Assembly (NCBI RefSeq): GCF_000317045.1
Contig: NC_019703.1
Span: forward strand, 124,001 to 188,000
Length of the DNA stretch: 64,000 bases
Direction: 5' to 3'
Source: Geitlerinema sp. PCC 7407
GTDB lineage: Bacteria > Cyanobacteriota > Cyanobacteriia > PCC-7407
Below the pieces are notes generated by a model. The model ran no database searches and had not been told where the DNA came from. It was given only the letters and a program-made list of their open reading frames with translations. Positions 9,429-17,736 of this stretch are shown here, piece by piece; within the stretch, counting starts at the first letter, position 1; the number at the start of each line of letters is the position of its first letter. The position numbers and the translations under genes are program-made.

Positions 9429-10652
9429 ATGCAGACTCTGCCGAACCCCTCTGCCACCCCGACCCCAGCCGACGCCCTCACCGACACCACCATCCATCGC
9501 CGCAAGACGCGCCCCGTCCCCGTCGGCAGCGTCACCATCGGTGGAGGCCATCCAGTGGCTGTGCAGTCCATGATCAACGAGGACACCCTCGACGTCGACG
9601 GCTCCGTCGCCGCCATTCGGCGGCTCCACGAAGCCGGCTGCGAGATCGTCCGGGTCACCGTTCCCAGCATGGCCCACGCCAAAGCCCTGGCCGTCATCAA
9701 GCAAAAGCTTGCTGACACCTATCAGCCCGTGCCCCTGGTGGCCGACGTGCACCACAACGGCATGAAAATTGCCCTCGAAGTGGCCAAGCACGTCGACAAA
9801 GTGCGCATCAATCCCGGCCTCTACGTCTTCGAAAACCGCAAATCTGGCAGCGGCGCCTACACCCAGGCAGAGTTTGAAGAAATCGGCCAAAAAATCCGCG
9901 AAACCCTAGAGCCCCTGGTCGTCTCGCTGCGAGACCAGGGCAAATCCATGCGCATCGGCGTCAACCACGGCTCCCTGGCCGAGCGGATGCTCTTCACCTA
10001 CGGCGACACCCCCGAAGGCATGGTCGAGTCGGCGCTGGAGTTCATTCGGATCTGTGAGTCCCTTGACTACCGCAACCTCGTCATCTCCATGAAAGCGTCG
10101 CGGGTGCCCGTGATGCTGGCCGCCTACCGCCTGATGGCCAAGCGCATGGACGAGCTCGGCATGGACTATCCTCTGCACCTGGGCGTCACCGAAGCCGGAG
10201 ATGGCGAATACGGCCGCATCAAGTCCACCGCTGGCATCGCAACCCTGCTGGCCGAGGGCATCGGCGACACCATCCGGGTCTCCCTCACCGAAGCGCCCGA
10301 AAAAGAAATTCCCGTGTGCTACAGCATCTTGCAGGCCCTCGGCCTCCGCAAGACCATGGTGGAGTACGTGGCCTGCCCGTCCTGCGGCCGCACCCTCTTC
10401 AATCTAGAGGAAGTGCTCCACAAGGTCCGCGCCGCAACCAATCACCTCACCGGTCTCGACATTGCGGTGATGGGCTGCATCGTCAATGGCCCTGGCGAGA
10501 TGGCCGATGCAGACTACGGCTACGTCGGCAAAACGCCGGGATACATTGCGCTGTACCGCGGCCGTGATGAAATCAAGCGCGTCCCCGAAGATCAAGGGGT
10601 GCAGGAGCTGATCAATCTGATCAAGGCCGATGGCCGCTGGGTTGACCCCTAG
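9429..10652 (+). CDS. ispG: 4-hydroxy-3-methylbut-2-enyl diphosphate synthase IspG (GcpE)
   Basis: Penultimate enzyme of the MEP isoprenoid pathway (about 407 aa), converting MEcPP to HMBPP with a [4Fe-4S] cluster. In phototrophs the electrons usually come from ferredoxin. The TIM-barrel N-terminus carries [17 protein letters not shown] and LVADVHHNG. The C-terminal cluster ligands are visible as ACPSCGRT and [10 protein letters not shown]. The ATG at 9429 gives the family length; starting at 9327 would add an unrelated 34-residue tail. A 12-bp perfect hairpin follows the stop by 67 bases. Confidence 0.96.
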   Translation: MQTLPNPSATPTPADALTDTTIHRRKTRPVPVGSVTIGGGHPVAVQSMINEDTLDVDGSVAAIRRLHEAGCEIVRVTVPSMAHAKALAVIKQKLADTYQPVPLVADVHHNGMKIALEVAKHVDKVRINPGLYVFENRKSGSGAYTQAEFEEIGQKIRETLEPLVVSLRDQGKSMRIGVNHGSLAERMLFTYGDTPEGMVESALEFIRICESLDYRNLVISMKASRVPVMLAAYRLMAKRMDELGMDYPLHLGVTEAGDGEYGRIKSTAGIATLLAEGIGDTIRVSLTEAPEKEIPVCYSILQALGLRKTMVEYVACPSCGRTLFNLEEVLHKVRAATNHLTGLDIAVMGCIVNGPGEMADADYGYVGKTPGYIALYRGRDEIKRVPEDQGVQELINLIKADGRWVDP

Positions 10653-10719
10653 GTCCTAGCGATCTAGAGCCCCCAGAAAGGGCGTTATTCCGGAAGGCGA
10701 TCGCCCTCCTTGGTAGAAA

Positions 10720-10748
10720 GGCGCTAGAGCGGTCCTCGCTCTAGCGCC
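10720..10748 (+). terminator. Hairpin downstream of ispG
   Basis: Perfect 12-bp stem GGCGCTAGAGCG / CGCTCTAGCGCC around loop GTCCT. The tail TGTGTT is only weakly T-rich, so termination is likely but not certain. Confidence 0.6.
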
Positions 10749-10793
10749 TGTGTTAGATTGGGCGTAACTGTCTTCCTGCGGTTCACTGGCATC

Positions 10794-12092
10794 ATGGCAA
10801 TTACCAAAACTCGGCTCGTTATCGGGACAACGGCAGTCATGGTTGCGGCTGTCACGATTACCGGGGCTGGGCTTCACCTCTCGCGAGGGCAAGCATTTTT
10901 TCGCGAGAGCCCCAAGGAATTGGTGGATGAAGTATGGCAAATTATTGACCGCAGCTATGTCGATGCCACGTTCAACCAGGTGGACTGGCGATCGGTGCGC
11001 ACAGACTATCTCAATCGCTCCTACACCAGCAAAGAGGACGCCTACAAGGCTGTCCGGGAGATGCTAGAAAAGCTCGAGGATCCCTACACGCGCTTCATGG
11101 ATCCGACCGAGTTCAAGAATATGCAGATCGACACCTCCGGTGAGCTGACGGGGGTGGGCATTCAGCTGGCGCAGGATGAGGAAACCAAAAATCTGGTGGT
11201 GATCTCGCCCATCGAGGATACGCCGGCCTTTGAGGCGGGGATCCAGTCGAAGGACGTCATTGTCAAAATTGACGGCAAGAGCACGGAAGGGATGGACGTG
11301 AATCAGGCGGTGAATCTGATTCGCGGGCCGGTGGGATCGACGGTGACGCTGACGATCCGCCGGGAGGGCCAGCAGGAGACGGACTATCCGCTCAAGCGGG
11401 CGCGGATCGAGATTCATCCGGTGCGCTACACCTACCGGAAGGAGCCCTTTGGCGGTCTGGGCTATATTCGCCTGACCCAGTTCAGCTCCAATGCGGCGTC
11501 GGAGATGCGGGAGGCGATTCGCGACCTCGAGAAGCAGAACGTGTCGGGCTATGTCCTGGATCTGCGATCGAATCCAGGGGGGCTGCTCTACTCCAGCGTG
11601 GAGATCGCGCGGATGTGGCTGAGCGAGGGAGGCATTGTGTCGACGGTGAGCCGGACGGGCGAAACGGACCGCGAGCGAGCCAATCGACCGGCCCTGACGG
11701 ACCGGCCGCTGGTGGTGCTGGTAGACGGTGGCTCGGCCAGTGCGAGCGAGATTTTGTCAGGCGCCCTGCAAGATAATGAGCGGGCGGTGCTGGTGGGGAC
11801 GAAGACCTTTGGTAAGGGGCTGGTGCAGTCGGTGCGGCCCCTGGGAGACGGCTCGGGGCTGGCGGTGACGATCGCGAAGTACCTGACCCCGAAGGGCCGC
11901 GACATTAACAAGGCGGGTATTGTGCCGGATATCGTGGTGGAGATGTCCGAGGAGAAGCGCGAGGAGCTGTCGGAAAACCGCGATCGCATTGGAACGGCGC
12001 AAGATCCGCAGTATGTAAAAGCCCTAGAGGTTTTGGGCCAGCGGCTAACGGCGACAGAAGAGCCGAAAACCGAGTCGATGACGGCGCGCTAG
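10794..12092 (+). CDS. C-terminal processing peptidase (CtpA/CtpC-type, S41)
   Basis: 432-residue S41 protease. A signal-anchor lies at about 10-30 (hydrophobic, IGTTAVMVAAVTITGAG), so it should act in the thylakoid lumen or periplasm. The N-terminal segment is followed by a PDZ domain (about 100-185, GELTGVGIQL, VGSTVTLTIRR) and the protease core. The Ser-Lys pair is S316 (GGSASASEI) and K341 (TFGKG), spaced 25 residues as in Tsp/CtpA. Cyanobacteria have several paralogues; one matures the photosystem II D1 protein, others have different substrates. I cannot tell which this is. The ATG at 10794 was chosen over GTG at 10758 because it begins just before the hydrophobic segment. Its stop codon overlaps that of the convergent small gene. 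Confidence 0.9.
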   Translation: MAITKTRLVIGTTAVMVAAVTITGAGLHLSRGQAFFRESPKELVDEVWQIIDRSYVDATFNQVDWRSVRTDYLNRSYTSKEDAYKAVREMLEKLEDPYTRFMDPTEFKNMQIDTSGELTGVGIQLAQDEETKNLVVISPIEDTPAFEAGIQSKDVIVKIDGKSTEGMDVNQAVNLIRGPVGSTVTLTIRREGQQETDYPLKRARIEIHPVRYTYRKEPFGGLGYIRLTQFSSNAASEMREAIRDLEKQNVSGYVLDLRSNPGGLLYSSVEIARMWLSEGGIVSTVSRTGETDRERANRPALTDRPLVVLVDGGSASASEILSGALQDNERAVLVGTKTFGKGLVQSVRPLGDGSGLAVTIAKYLTPKGRDINKAGIVPDIVVEMSEEKREELSENRDRIGTAQDPQYVKALEVLGQRLTATEEPKTESMTAR

Positions 12093-12280
12093 GCGGGTTT
12101 GCACTTGCCTGCGCGAATCAGGCCGACGCGACGGGCGATCGCCTCATCCGGGGTCTCAAAGGGACCCCACTGTTCGCGATCGCTGGTGGGGCTCTGGGTC
12201 TCTGACAGGCGATCGCCGGGCACGATTTCGCACTGGCCGCTGGGCTGCTGGACGATGTACCAACCGGGATTCTCAGTCAT
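12089..12280 (-). CDS. Conserved small protein, 63 aa, function unknown
   Basis: Short protein beginning MTENPGWYIVQQPSGQCEIV and ending in an Arg/Lys tail (RAGKCKPA). It contains the segment WGPFETPDEAIARRVGLIRAG, typical of small cyanobacterial proteins in which a Trp-Gly-Pro-Phe motif precedes an amphipathic helix. It converges with the protease gene: the four bases CTAG at 12089-12092 contain the stop codon of both. A longer frame running back to 13288 is antisense shadow of the next gene. Confidence 0.6.
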   Translation of the reverse strand: MTENPGWYIVQQPSGQCEIVPGDRLSETQSPTSDREQWGPFETPDEAIARRVGLIRAGKCKPA

Positions 12281-12433
12281 GACTGGGGCTCCAAAGAAAC
12301 GTTGACGGGTTGAGTGGGCTAAAGCCACGGAGAGTTTTGGGCTGGGGGCGAGGCGATCGCAGCCTTGGCGAGGGGCCAGGGATCGATGGGTCAGTGATAG
12401 AGTGAAAGACCTTGTTTTGACTCCCTTGGTTTG

Positions 12434-13141
12434 ATGCTCAGCCCGGTTATTTTGCGTCCGCCGGTGGTGATGGACGCGATCGCCACTGTCACCGCCTCCC
12501 AGTTTGTCACCCCGACGATCAAGACCATTCGGCTCCGCCTCCATGTCCCGGAGTTTCGCTTCTTGCCGGGGCAGGCGGTCTGGCCTCGCTTTACCCGAGA
12601 GGGCCGCACCTTCTCCAAAATTTACTCTATGGCTTCCAGTCCGGACCTCTGTCCGGATTTGGATTTGTGCGTGTCGCGGGTTGGCTGGAGCTCGGCCTAT
12701 CTCCAAGATTTGCCCGTGGGCCAAGACATTTCGCTGCGCGGCCCCTACGGCCTCCTGACCCTCGATCGCCTGCCCGATCGCCCGGTGCTCTACGTGGCCG
12801 AAGGGTCGGGCATCGCGCCGCTCAAAAGCCATCTGGACTGGCTCTCTGGTCAGGGCCATCGTCTGCCGGTGGCCCTGGTGCAGGCCAACCCGGAGACCCC
12901 AGACTGCCTGCCCTACGCAGACCATTGGCAGGCTCTGGGCGATCGCTGGCCGGCCTTTCGCTACTATCCGGTCACCCAGGGAACCCTGGAGAATGTGCTG
13001 GCCCAGGTGCCCTGGGACTGGCCTGGCGGGACTGTGTACCTGTGCGGGGTGGGCGATCGCGTGGAAGCCTTGCAGATGGCCCTGCTGGGCCTGGGCGTGG
13101 CCGCCGATCGCCTGCGCAGCGAGAAATTTTTCGCTTTTTGA
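12434..13141 (+). CDS. FAD/NAD(P)-binding oxidoreductase (ferredoxin-NADP reductase-like)
   Basis: 235-residue flavoprotein with a two-domain reductase fold. An N-terminal FAD-binding beta barrel (about 15-100) carries KIYSMASSP where family members have R-x-Y-S. An NAD(P)-binding domain follows, with GSGIAPLKSH (G-x-G-x-x-P) and a C-terminal YLCGVGDRVEAL. There is no iron-sulfur domain. Related stand-alone reductases pass electrons between NAD(P)H and a partner such as a ferredoxin, but the partner is not evident. TTG 12431, ATG 12434 and ATG 12470 are all possible starts; 12470 would remove 12 residues that are not obviously part of the fold. Confidence 0.75.
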   Translation: MLSPVILRPPVVMDAIATVTASQFVTPTIKTIRLRLHVPEFRFLPGQAVWPRFTREGRTFSKIYSMASSPDLCPDLDLCVSRVGWSSAYLQDLPVGQDISLRGPYGLLTLDRLPDRPVLYVAEGSGIAPLKSHLDWLSGQGHRLPVALVQANPETPDCLPYADHWQALGDRWPAFRYYPVTQGTLENVLAQVPWDWPGGTVYLCGVGDRVEALQMALLGLGVAADRLRSEKFFAF

Positions 13142-13210
13142 GGGCAGTCGCCCCAGGGTTTGGCCGCTAGAGAAAGCGGTATCTTGAGAACAGTAGACGC
13201 GGAGAGCCAG

Positions 13211-13783
13211 ATGACCGTTGAGCCCAAGGATGTCGCCAAAGCTCCCTGGTGGGAGCGCCTGTGGCGATCGCAGCGCGAAAATGTTCAAATTCTAGCCATC
13301 GCCTTGACCCTGGCTTTGGTTATTCGCTTCTTTATCGCAGAGCCGCGCTTCATTCCCTCCGACTCCATGCGGCCGACCCTACTGATCGGCGATCGCCTCG
13401 TCGTCGAAAAAGTCTCCTACCGCCTACACCCGCCCCAGGCCGGCGATATTATCGTTTTCGAGCCGCCGGCCCTGCTGCAAGCCGCTGGCTACGAAGCCGA
13501 CCAAGCCTTTATCAAGCGCGTGATCGGTCAGGCGGGCCAGCGCATCGAAGTCCGCGACGGCACCGTCTACCGCAACGGGCAGCCCCTGCAAGAGCCCTAC
13601 ATTGCCGAGCCGCCCCTCTATGCGCTGCCGCCGGTGATCGTGCCCGAGCACACCCTCTTTGTCATGGGCGACAACCGCAACAACAGCAATGATTCCCACG
13701 TGTGGGGCTTCTTGCCCGAGACCAACGTGATCGGCCGCGCGTGGCTGCGCTTTTGGCCCCTCGATCGCCTCGGTCCTGTCTAG
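13211..13783 (+). CDS. lepB: Signal peptidase I
   Basis: Type I signal peptidase (190 aa), the membrane serine protease that removes signal peptides on the outer face of the plasma or thylakoid membrane. One transmembrane anchor lies at about 25-43. The catalytic serine is S52 in PSDSMRPTL and the general base lysine is K102 in AFIKRVIG. VMGDNRNNSNDSHVWG is the conserved box E region. The start at 13211 gives the usual short cytosolic N-terminus. It lies 69 bases after the reductase gene. Confidence 0.95.
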   Translation: MTVEPKDVAKAPWWERLWRSQRENVQILAIALTLALVIRFFIAEPRFIPSDSMRPTLLIGDRLVVEKVSYRLHPPQAGDIIVFEPPALLQAAGYEADQAFIKRVIGQAGQRIEVRDGTVYRNGQPLQEPYIAEPPLYALPPVIVPEHTLFVMGDNRNNSNDSHVWGFLPETNVIGRAWLRFWPLDRLGPV

Positions 13784-13786
13784 GCC

Positions 13787-14344
13787 CTAGCGAAAGCAGA
13801 GATAGTGCATGAGCTGCGCCGTCTGCGGGCTCGGTAGATCGAGCCGCTGCTGAAAATCTGCCAGATTTCGAAAAGGACCTCGGGCGGTGCGCTGCCGCAC
13901 GATGGTGTCCGCCAGAAACCCATCGATGCCCGGAACCCGGCGCAGCTGCTGCGCTGAGGCGTAGTTGGGGTTCAGGAGGGGCTGGGTCTCCAGGCCCTCG
14001 GCGTCGTAGTAGCAAAAGCGCAGGACGGGCTCTAGGGGCCTTAGCTGGGAGGCGGGGACCGACAGCGCTGCCGCTAGATCCTCGATGCAGTAGAAGGAGA
14101 TGCCGGACTGGGACAGCTCGACCAGGAGACGAGCCTGCCGGATCGAAAGCCCCGGCAGCTTGAGCCAGTCGTCCACCGTGGCCTGATTGACGTCGAGGCG
14201 CAGGCCCAGCTCAGCAGCGATCGCCACCTCTGCCAGGGACTGCATCCGGTAGTACGGATCGTTGAGCAGTCGCCATCGCAGCGATCGTGTCGGCAGGGCC
14301 GCGCCCCCCTCCGTCAGTGCATTCAGCCAGTTGAACATCGTCAT
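13787..14344 (-). CDS. ComEA-like helix-hairpin-helix protein
   Basis: 185 residues with two helix-hairpin-helix regions of the ComEA type: LDVNQATVDDWLKLPGLS (about 50-70), and LNPNYASAQQLRRVPGID with IVRQRTARGPFRNLADF (about 122-165). Such modules bind DNA non-specifically. Unlike exported ComEA, I see no signal peptide or membrane anchor, so a cytosolic role is more likely. Transcribed convergently with lepB, three bases apart. Specific function unknown. Confidence 0.7.
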   Translation of the reverse strand: MTMFNWLNALTEGGAALPTRSLRWRLLNDPYYRMQSLAEVAIAAELGLRLDVNQATVDDWLKLPGLSIRQARLLVELSQSGISFYCIEDLAAALSVPASQLRPLEPVLRFCYYDAEGLETQPLLNPNYASAQQLRRVPGIDGFLADTIVRQRTARGPFRNLADFQQRLDLPSPQTAQLMHYLCFR

Positions 14345-14389
14345 TCAAAATTCTCAGTCTGAGGCGCTGCCATCTGCCCTAGCGCGCCC

Positions 14390-14818
14390 CTAGGCGATGC
14401 GATCGAGCAATTGACGGCGCTTTTGTTCAAACTCATATTCCGAGATTAGCCCATCTTCTCGGAGCTGATCGAGCTGACGCATGGCATCGGCGATCGCCCG
14501 CACATCCGGCGGCGGCGCCTTCGGGCGCACCATCGGCACCGACCAGTCGCTCTTCTCCACCGCTGGCACCGACCAATCATCCCCAATGGTCGCCGGGTCT
14601 GTGTTGAAGTTTAGGTCAAACTCCGCCTCGTTTTGGGCCAGATACCAAATCGCCTCCACCAGGCTTGCCACCCGCGAGATCGGCGTATTCCAGGCCAGCG
14701 CCAGATAGGCAATCCCCCACAGCGGCTGCCCCAAATAAAACTTGTGCAGCCCCGGCACCAGCACCCCGATCAGCGCCAGCACCGTAGCAACCTTGCGATT
14801 TTTTGGTCGACCTAGCAT
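14390..14818 (-). CDS. TM2-domain and SHOCT-domain membrane protein
   Basis: 142 residues. The N-terminal half holds a TM2-like pair of membrane segments (about 8-28 and 32-58) with PGLHKFYLGQPLWGIAYL, characteristic of the TM2 family. A linker with two copies of the DDWSVP/SDWSVP motif follows (about 80-95). A C-terminal SHOCT helix hairpin ends the protein (about 108-140, LDQLREDGLISEYEFEQKRR). SHOCT modules are short oligomerisation elements. Function unknown. It may be co-transcribed with the ComEA-like gene, 45 bases downstream. Confidence 0.75.
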   Translation of the reverse strand: MLGRPKNRKVATVLALIGVLVPGLHKFYLGQPLWGIAYLALAWNTPISRVASLVEAIWYLAQNEAEFDLNFNTDPATIGDDWSVPAVEKSDWSVPMVRPKAPPPDVRAIADAMRQLDQLREDGLISEYEFEQKRRQLLDRIA

Positions 14819-14967
14819 CGTTTATCCAGCCTCGCCGTCTCTAGATCCCTGCGATCGCCCCACCCGACGCAGCCCAAGCGTAGCGCTGTCTGCCGATGGG
14901 GAAATCTCACAAGAGAGCTCAGGCGCGATCGCCCCATGATGGCCCTCTGTATCAATAGTACGGACAA

Positions 14968-15002
14968 AAAAATGGCGCTGTCTGTCTGACAACACCATTT
15001 TT
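14968..15002 (-). terminator. Terminator of the PEP-CTERM gene
   Basis: Read on the minus strand: AAAAATGG pairs with CCATTTTT, an internal bulge, then GACA/TGTC around a 5-base loop, followed by a run of seven T. It sits about 100 bases after the PEP-CTERM stop. Confidence 0.65.
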
Positions 15003-15101
15003 GATTTCATTGCCCAAAGCCTGAATTGCAGCTTTAACAACCCAGGCTCGAGCGTGAATCAACCTATAGCAAGAAACGTTCAGGGCCAGCCTCAAAAACG
15101 C

Positions 15102-15716
15102 CTAGGCGTTGCGAGCCTTCCGGCGACGAGAAACGGCGATCGCGCCACCCACCAGACCCAGACCCAGCACCGTCGCAGGCTCCGGCACAGACGCATTGAC
15201 CCGGAAGTCATTGAAGTCCATGTCGTTGTCGTTGCCGCGATCGTCAAAGGCGATCGCAATGCCCTGAGACAGGCTAGAGCCCGTGAACTTCGCTTGCTGC
15301 GTACCGCCAAAAGCCGTATTCAGAGCATTGGTCGAGTACACAGTACCGTCGCTGCCGGTGCTTCTAAGGCCAAAGGTGTAGGTCTTGCCCGCCAGAAACT
15401 CGAAGGACGCTTTGCAGTTGGGCACAGTCGTCGGGCAGGTGCCTTCCCAGTCATTGGTCGAGCCGTCATCCGATCGCTGAGTCTCGCTAAAGAGCGCGCT
15501 GAAGCTGCCCAGCACGCCATCGATCACTTCATACACGCCAAAGGTGGACTTAAACTTACCCTGGGAGCCCAGGAAGTCAAAATCCATCAAAGTATTTTTG
15601 TCGAACTGAATACCGCTATTGTCAAACAGCGTAGCCGCTTCGGCAGGAGCAGAGGCCATGGTCAGCAGGCTGCCTGCCACCATGCCCAAACAAACTGAAG
15701 TGCGCTTAAGGTTCAT
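15102..15716 (-). CDS. PEP-CTERM sorting domain protein
   Basis: 204-residue secreted protein. A signal peptide covers about 1-27 (hydrophobic, cleavage after APAEA). The body is beta-rich and acidic (FDDRGNDNDMDFNDFRV). The C-terminus is a typical PEP-CTERM signal: VPEPATVLGLG, a hydrophobic helix, then SRRRKARNA. Such proteins are processed and anchored or released by an exosortase, often linked to exopolysaccharide. The start at 15716 is preceded by GGGAGA. Frames extending to 15809 add an unconserved tail. The long A+T-rich upstream region suggests regulated expression. Confidence 0.85.
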   Translation of the reverse strand: MNLKRTSVCLGMVAGSLLTMASAPAEAATLFDNSGIQFDKNTLMDFDFLGSQGKFKSTFGVYEVIDGVLGSFSALFSETQRSDDGSTNDWEGTCPTTVPNCKASFEFLAGKTYTFGLRSTGSDGTVYSTNALNTAFGGTQQAKFTGSSLSQGIAIAFDDRGNDNDMDFNDFRVNASVPEPATVLGLGLVGGAIAVSRRRKARNA

Positions 15717-16282
15717 ACGGGTTCTCCCTATTGGTGCAAATTGCACAGTCATCCAAGCCTGAGTGCAACCTGATTTGATTCCACATCGCCGGACCGCTGA
15801 TTTTCGCACAAGACTCGCTGCTCACCCTGAGTGTGTCTATAGGCGAATAGACGGTGCACCCGGAACGGTCTTGCGAGGTGATCCAAACGAACGCCTCCAT
15901 CGAAAAACGAATGAAGGTGAAAAAACAAAACCAGGGTGGTTTTCCTAGTAGATACTACTCAGGATCAAATTGAGCTGACCATAAATTCTCCGGGTCTTTA
16001 CCCAATCTTTAAAGCCCCCCTCAGATAAACCAGCTTTTGGTTTAAATCTCACTTAAATAAAGAAAATAAAACACCTGAAAACACCCCTTCCGATAGAAAA
16101 GGTCATCTCAGTATTTATCGTGAAAAAGCAGATCTTTTCAGGGTTTCTTGCCTAAATCGTTCACAAAAAGTGCGCGATTCTAGAAAAGTTTTTGCGTATA
16201 AATACGGCTTTAATCAATAAAAATACGGAATCTTTAGATTTTATAGGGCTTCAATTAAGTTGATCTCCAAATAAATACGTAA

Positions 16283-16330
16283 CTCTCCGGAGCATTTTTC
16301 TAAAGAAAGTTGGAAAAATGCTCCGGAGAG
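16283..16330. repeat. 18-bp perfect inverted repeat
   Basis: CTCTCCGGAGCATTTTTC and its exact complement flank a 12-base loop (16301-16312). The outer arms contain the palindrome CTCCGGAG. It may be a second terminator or a transcribed hairpin. Confidence 0.7.
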
Positions 16331-16389
16331 GTGAGCGAATGGCGAAAGGCTCTGGTTGGGCTGAGTCTCTCCAGGCTGGCAGGGCCTGG

Positions 16390-16442
16390 GCCAAAACAAA
16401 AAACTCTCTAGAACCAAACCCTAGAGAGTTTTTTGTTTTGGC
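16390..16442 (-). terminator. 22-bp perfect inverted repeat, probable terminator of the NblB-like gene
   Basis: The left arm 16390-16411 and right arm 16421-16442 are exact complements around loop AACCAAACC. The arms contain an A-rich/T-rich half (ACAAAAAACTCTC). It lies 28 bases past the stop of the minus-strand gene. The stem is unusually long for a bacterial terminator. Confidence 0.75.
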
Positions 16443-16470
16443 TGGCTATGCTCTGGGAGAAGAGCGTTGC

Positions 16471-17133
16471 CTACCGAGAGAGGCCGTCGCGGGCGGTTTG
16501 GGCGACCTGCTCGATTTCGTCTTGGGCGAGGGTCTCGAGGGTGGCGCGGGCGGCGTCCCCGCCGAGGGCACCGAGGGCCTGGGCGACTCGGTAGCGGACT
16601 TGCCAGTCGGGGTCGGTTGCCCGGGGGATGATCAGGGGAACGGTGTCGGGGTCTCCTAGCTCGCCCAGGGCGCTGATGGCGGCGGTTTGGGTGAGTTCGT
16701 TGCCGTTTTGGAGGGCGTCTTCGAGGATGGGCAGGGCTCGGCGATCGCCCAGTTCTCCGAGGGCCGCCACGATGCTAAAGCGCAGCAGCCATTCGGGGGT
16801 TTCGTGGTAGACCTCCGTCAGGATGGGCAGGGCGTCGGAGATGTGGAGCGCGCCAATGGCGTCAGCGGCGGCGGACTGGACATCGACTTCGCTGTCGTGG
16901 AGCAGGCGATCGCGCAGCAGCTCGTAGGCGACTTCGATATTGGCTTGGCCGGTGCTGGCGATTTGGCTCACCGCAGCGTAGCGCACCCGGGCGCTGCTGT
17001 CGGCTGCGGCTTCCTGCAAGAGGGGAAAGGCGATGGCGGGCTCGAGGTTGCGGATTTGGTTGACGGCGCGCAGGCGATCGCCAAAGTCCTCAGAGCGCAG
17101 AAGCTGCTGAACCGATTCGGGGGTAATAGTCAT
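16471..17133 (-). CDS. nblB: HEAT-repeat protein, NblB-like
   Basis: 220-residue all-helical protein made of five or six HEAT/PBS-lyase repeats (ARVRYAAVSQIA, DVQSAAADAIGAL, LLRFSIVAALGELG, LTQTAAISALGELG, WQVRYRVAQALGALG). The opening TPESVQQLLRSEDFGDRL and the length match the cyanobacterial NblB group. NblB takes part in phycobilisome degradation, probably by contacting bilin-bearing subunits, together with NblA. Other HEAT-repeat bilin lyases (CpcE/F-like) are possible, but they normally sit beside phycobiliprotein genes and none is here. The name is therefore moderately sure. Confidence 0.7.
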   Translation of the reverse strand: MTITPESVQQLLRSEDFGDRLRAVNQIRNLEPAIAFPLLQEAAADSSARVRYAAVSQIASTGQANIEVAYELLRDRLLHDSEVDVQSAAADAIGALHISDALPILTEVYHETPEWLLRFSIVAALGELGDRRALPILEDALQNGNELTQTAAISALGELGDPDTVPLIIPRATDPDWQVRYRVAQALGALGGDAARATLETLAQDEIEQVAQTARDGLSR

Positions 17134-17172
17134 GGATCAAAAACAAAATTTCAAACAAGAATTCAAAGGCGA

Positions 17173-17634
17173 TTATTCTGCATCTGCCATGGCTCGCACG
17201 ACATCTCCCCGGGTCAGGATGCCGACAATGCGATGCTGATCGTCAATGACCGGCAAACGGTGGACGCTGCGCTCGTGGAGAATGCGGGCCGCCTCGCCCA
17301 GGGTTTTGTCCGGGCTGATGGTGACGGGGTCGCGGCTCATGACCTCACCGACGCTCTGGCCGAGGGCTTTGTGCAGGTCGCGATCGTAGCGGGCCGGATT
17401 TTCCAGGTAGATCACGCTGTCGAGCAGCATGATGTAGGCCGGGGGCGTCACGCCGGATTCGCGCCACATGAGGTCGGTCTCAGAAATGACGCCGACCAAT
17501 TTCCCGCTTTGATCCACGACGGGGAGGCCGCTGATTCGCTTGTCGGCCAGGATTTGGATGGCGTCTTTGAGAGGGGCGTCAGGCTGCACCGTGATCGGGT
17601 CACGGGTCATCACGTCGGCAACAGTTCGGGCCAT
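17173..17634 (-). CDS. Tandem CBS-domain protein
   Basis: 153 residues forming one Bateman module: CBS1 (about 5-60, VADVMTRDPITVQPDAPL) and CBS2 (about 92-150, VGEVMSRDPVTISPDKTL). CBS pairs bind adenine nucleotides or similar ligands and sense energy state. Cyanobacterial stand-alone versions have been linked to redox or nucleotide sensing, but this one's partner is unknown. The ATG at 17634 starts immediately before the first CBS domain. It follows the NblB-like gene's direction, upstream by 39 bases, so the two may share a transcript. Confidence 0.85.
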   Translation of the reverse strand: MARTVADVMTRDPITVQPDAPLKDAIQILADKRISGLPVVDQSGKLVGVISETDLMWRESGVTPPAYIMLLDSVIYLENPARYDRDLHKALGQSVGEVMSRDPVTISPDKTLGEAARILHERSVHRLPVIDDQHRIVGILTRGDVVRAMADAE

Positions 17635-17736
17635 GGATGCAAGGATGTGTGGGTGTTCTGGCATCAATTGTAGGAAATTGTGGTCAGCATCCCGCCACAA
17701 TTGCAGAGGTTGTTACAAACCGGGCGATCGCCCCTC

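Larger units (their letters stand above)
15717..16470. other. Long A+T-rich intergenic region upstream of the PEP-CTERM gene
   Basis: About 750 bases without a gene, conspicuously A+T-rich from about 15930 to 16320 and without HIP1 sites. AAATACG occurs three times within 80 bases (16200, 16221, 16273). Two long perfect inverted repeats lie at its right end (listed separately). It probably carries the promoter of the PEP-CTERM gene and the terminator of the NblB-like gene. Confidence 0.5.

Noticed and set aside
12281-13288. N-terminal extension of the small minus-strand gene to 399 codons
   Set aside because: The extra part is antisense to the flavin reductase gene and has no protein-like pattern; only the last 63 codons look real.
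16687-17673. 328-codon plus-strand frame across the NblB-like and CBS genes
   Set aside because: Antisense shadow of two recognisable genes.
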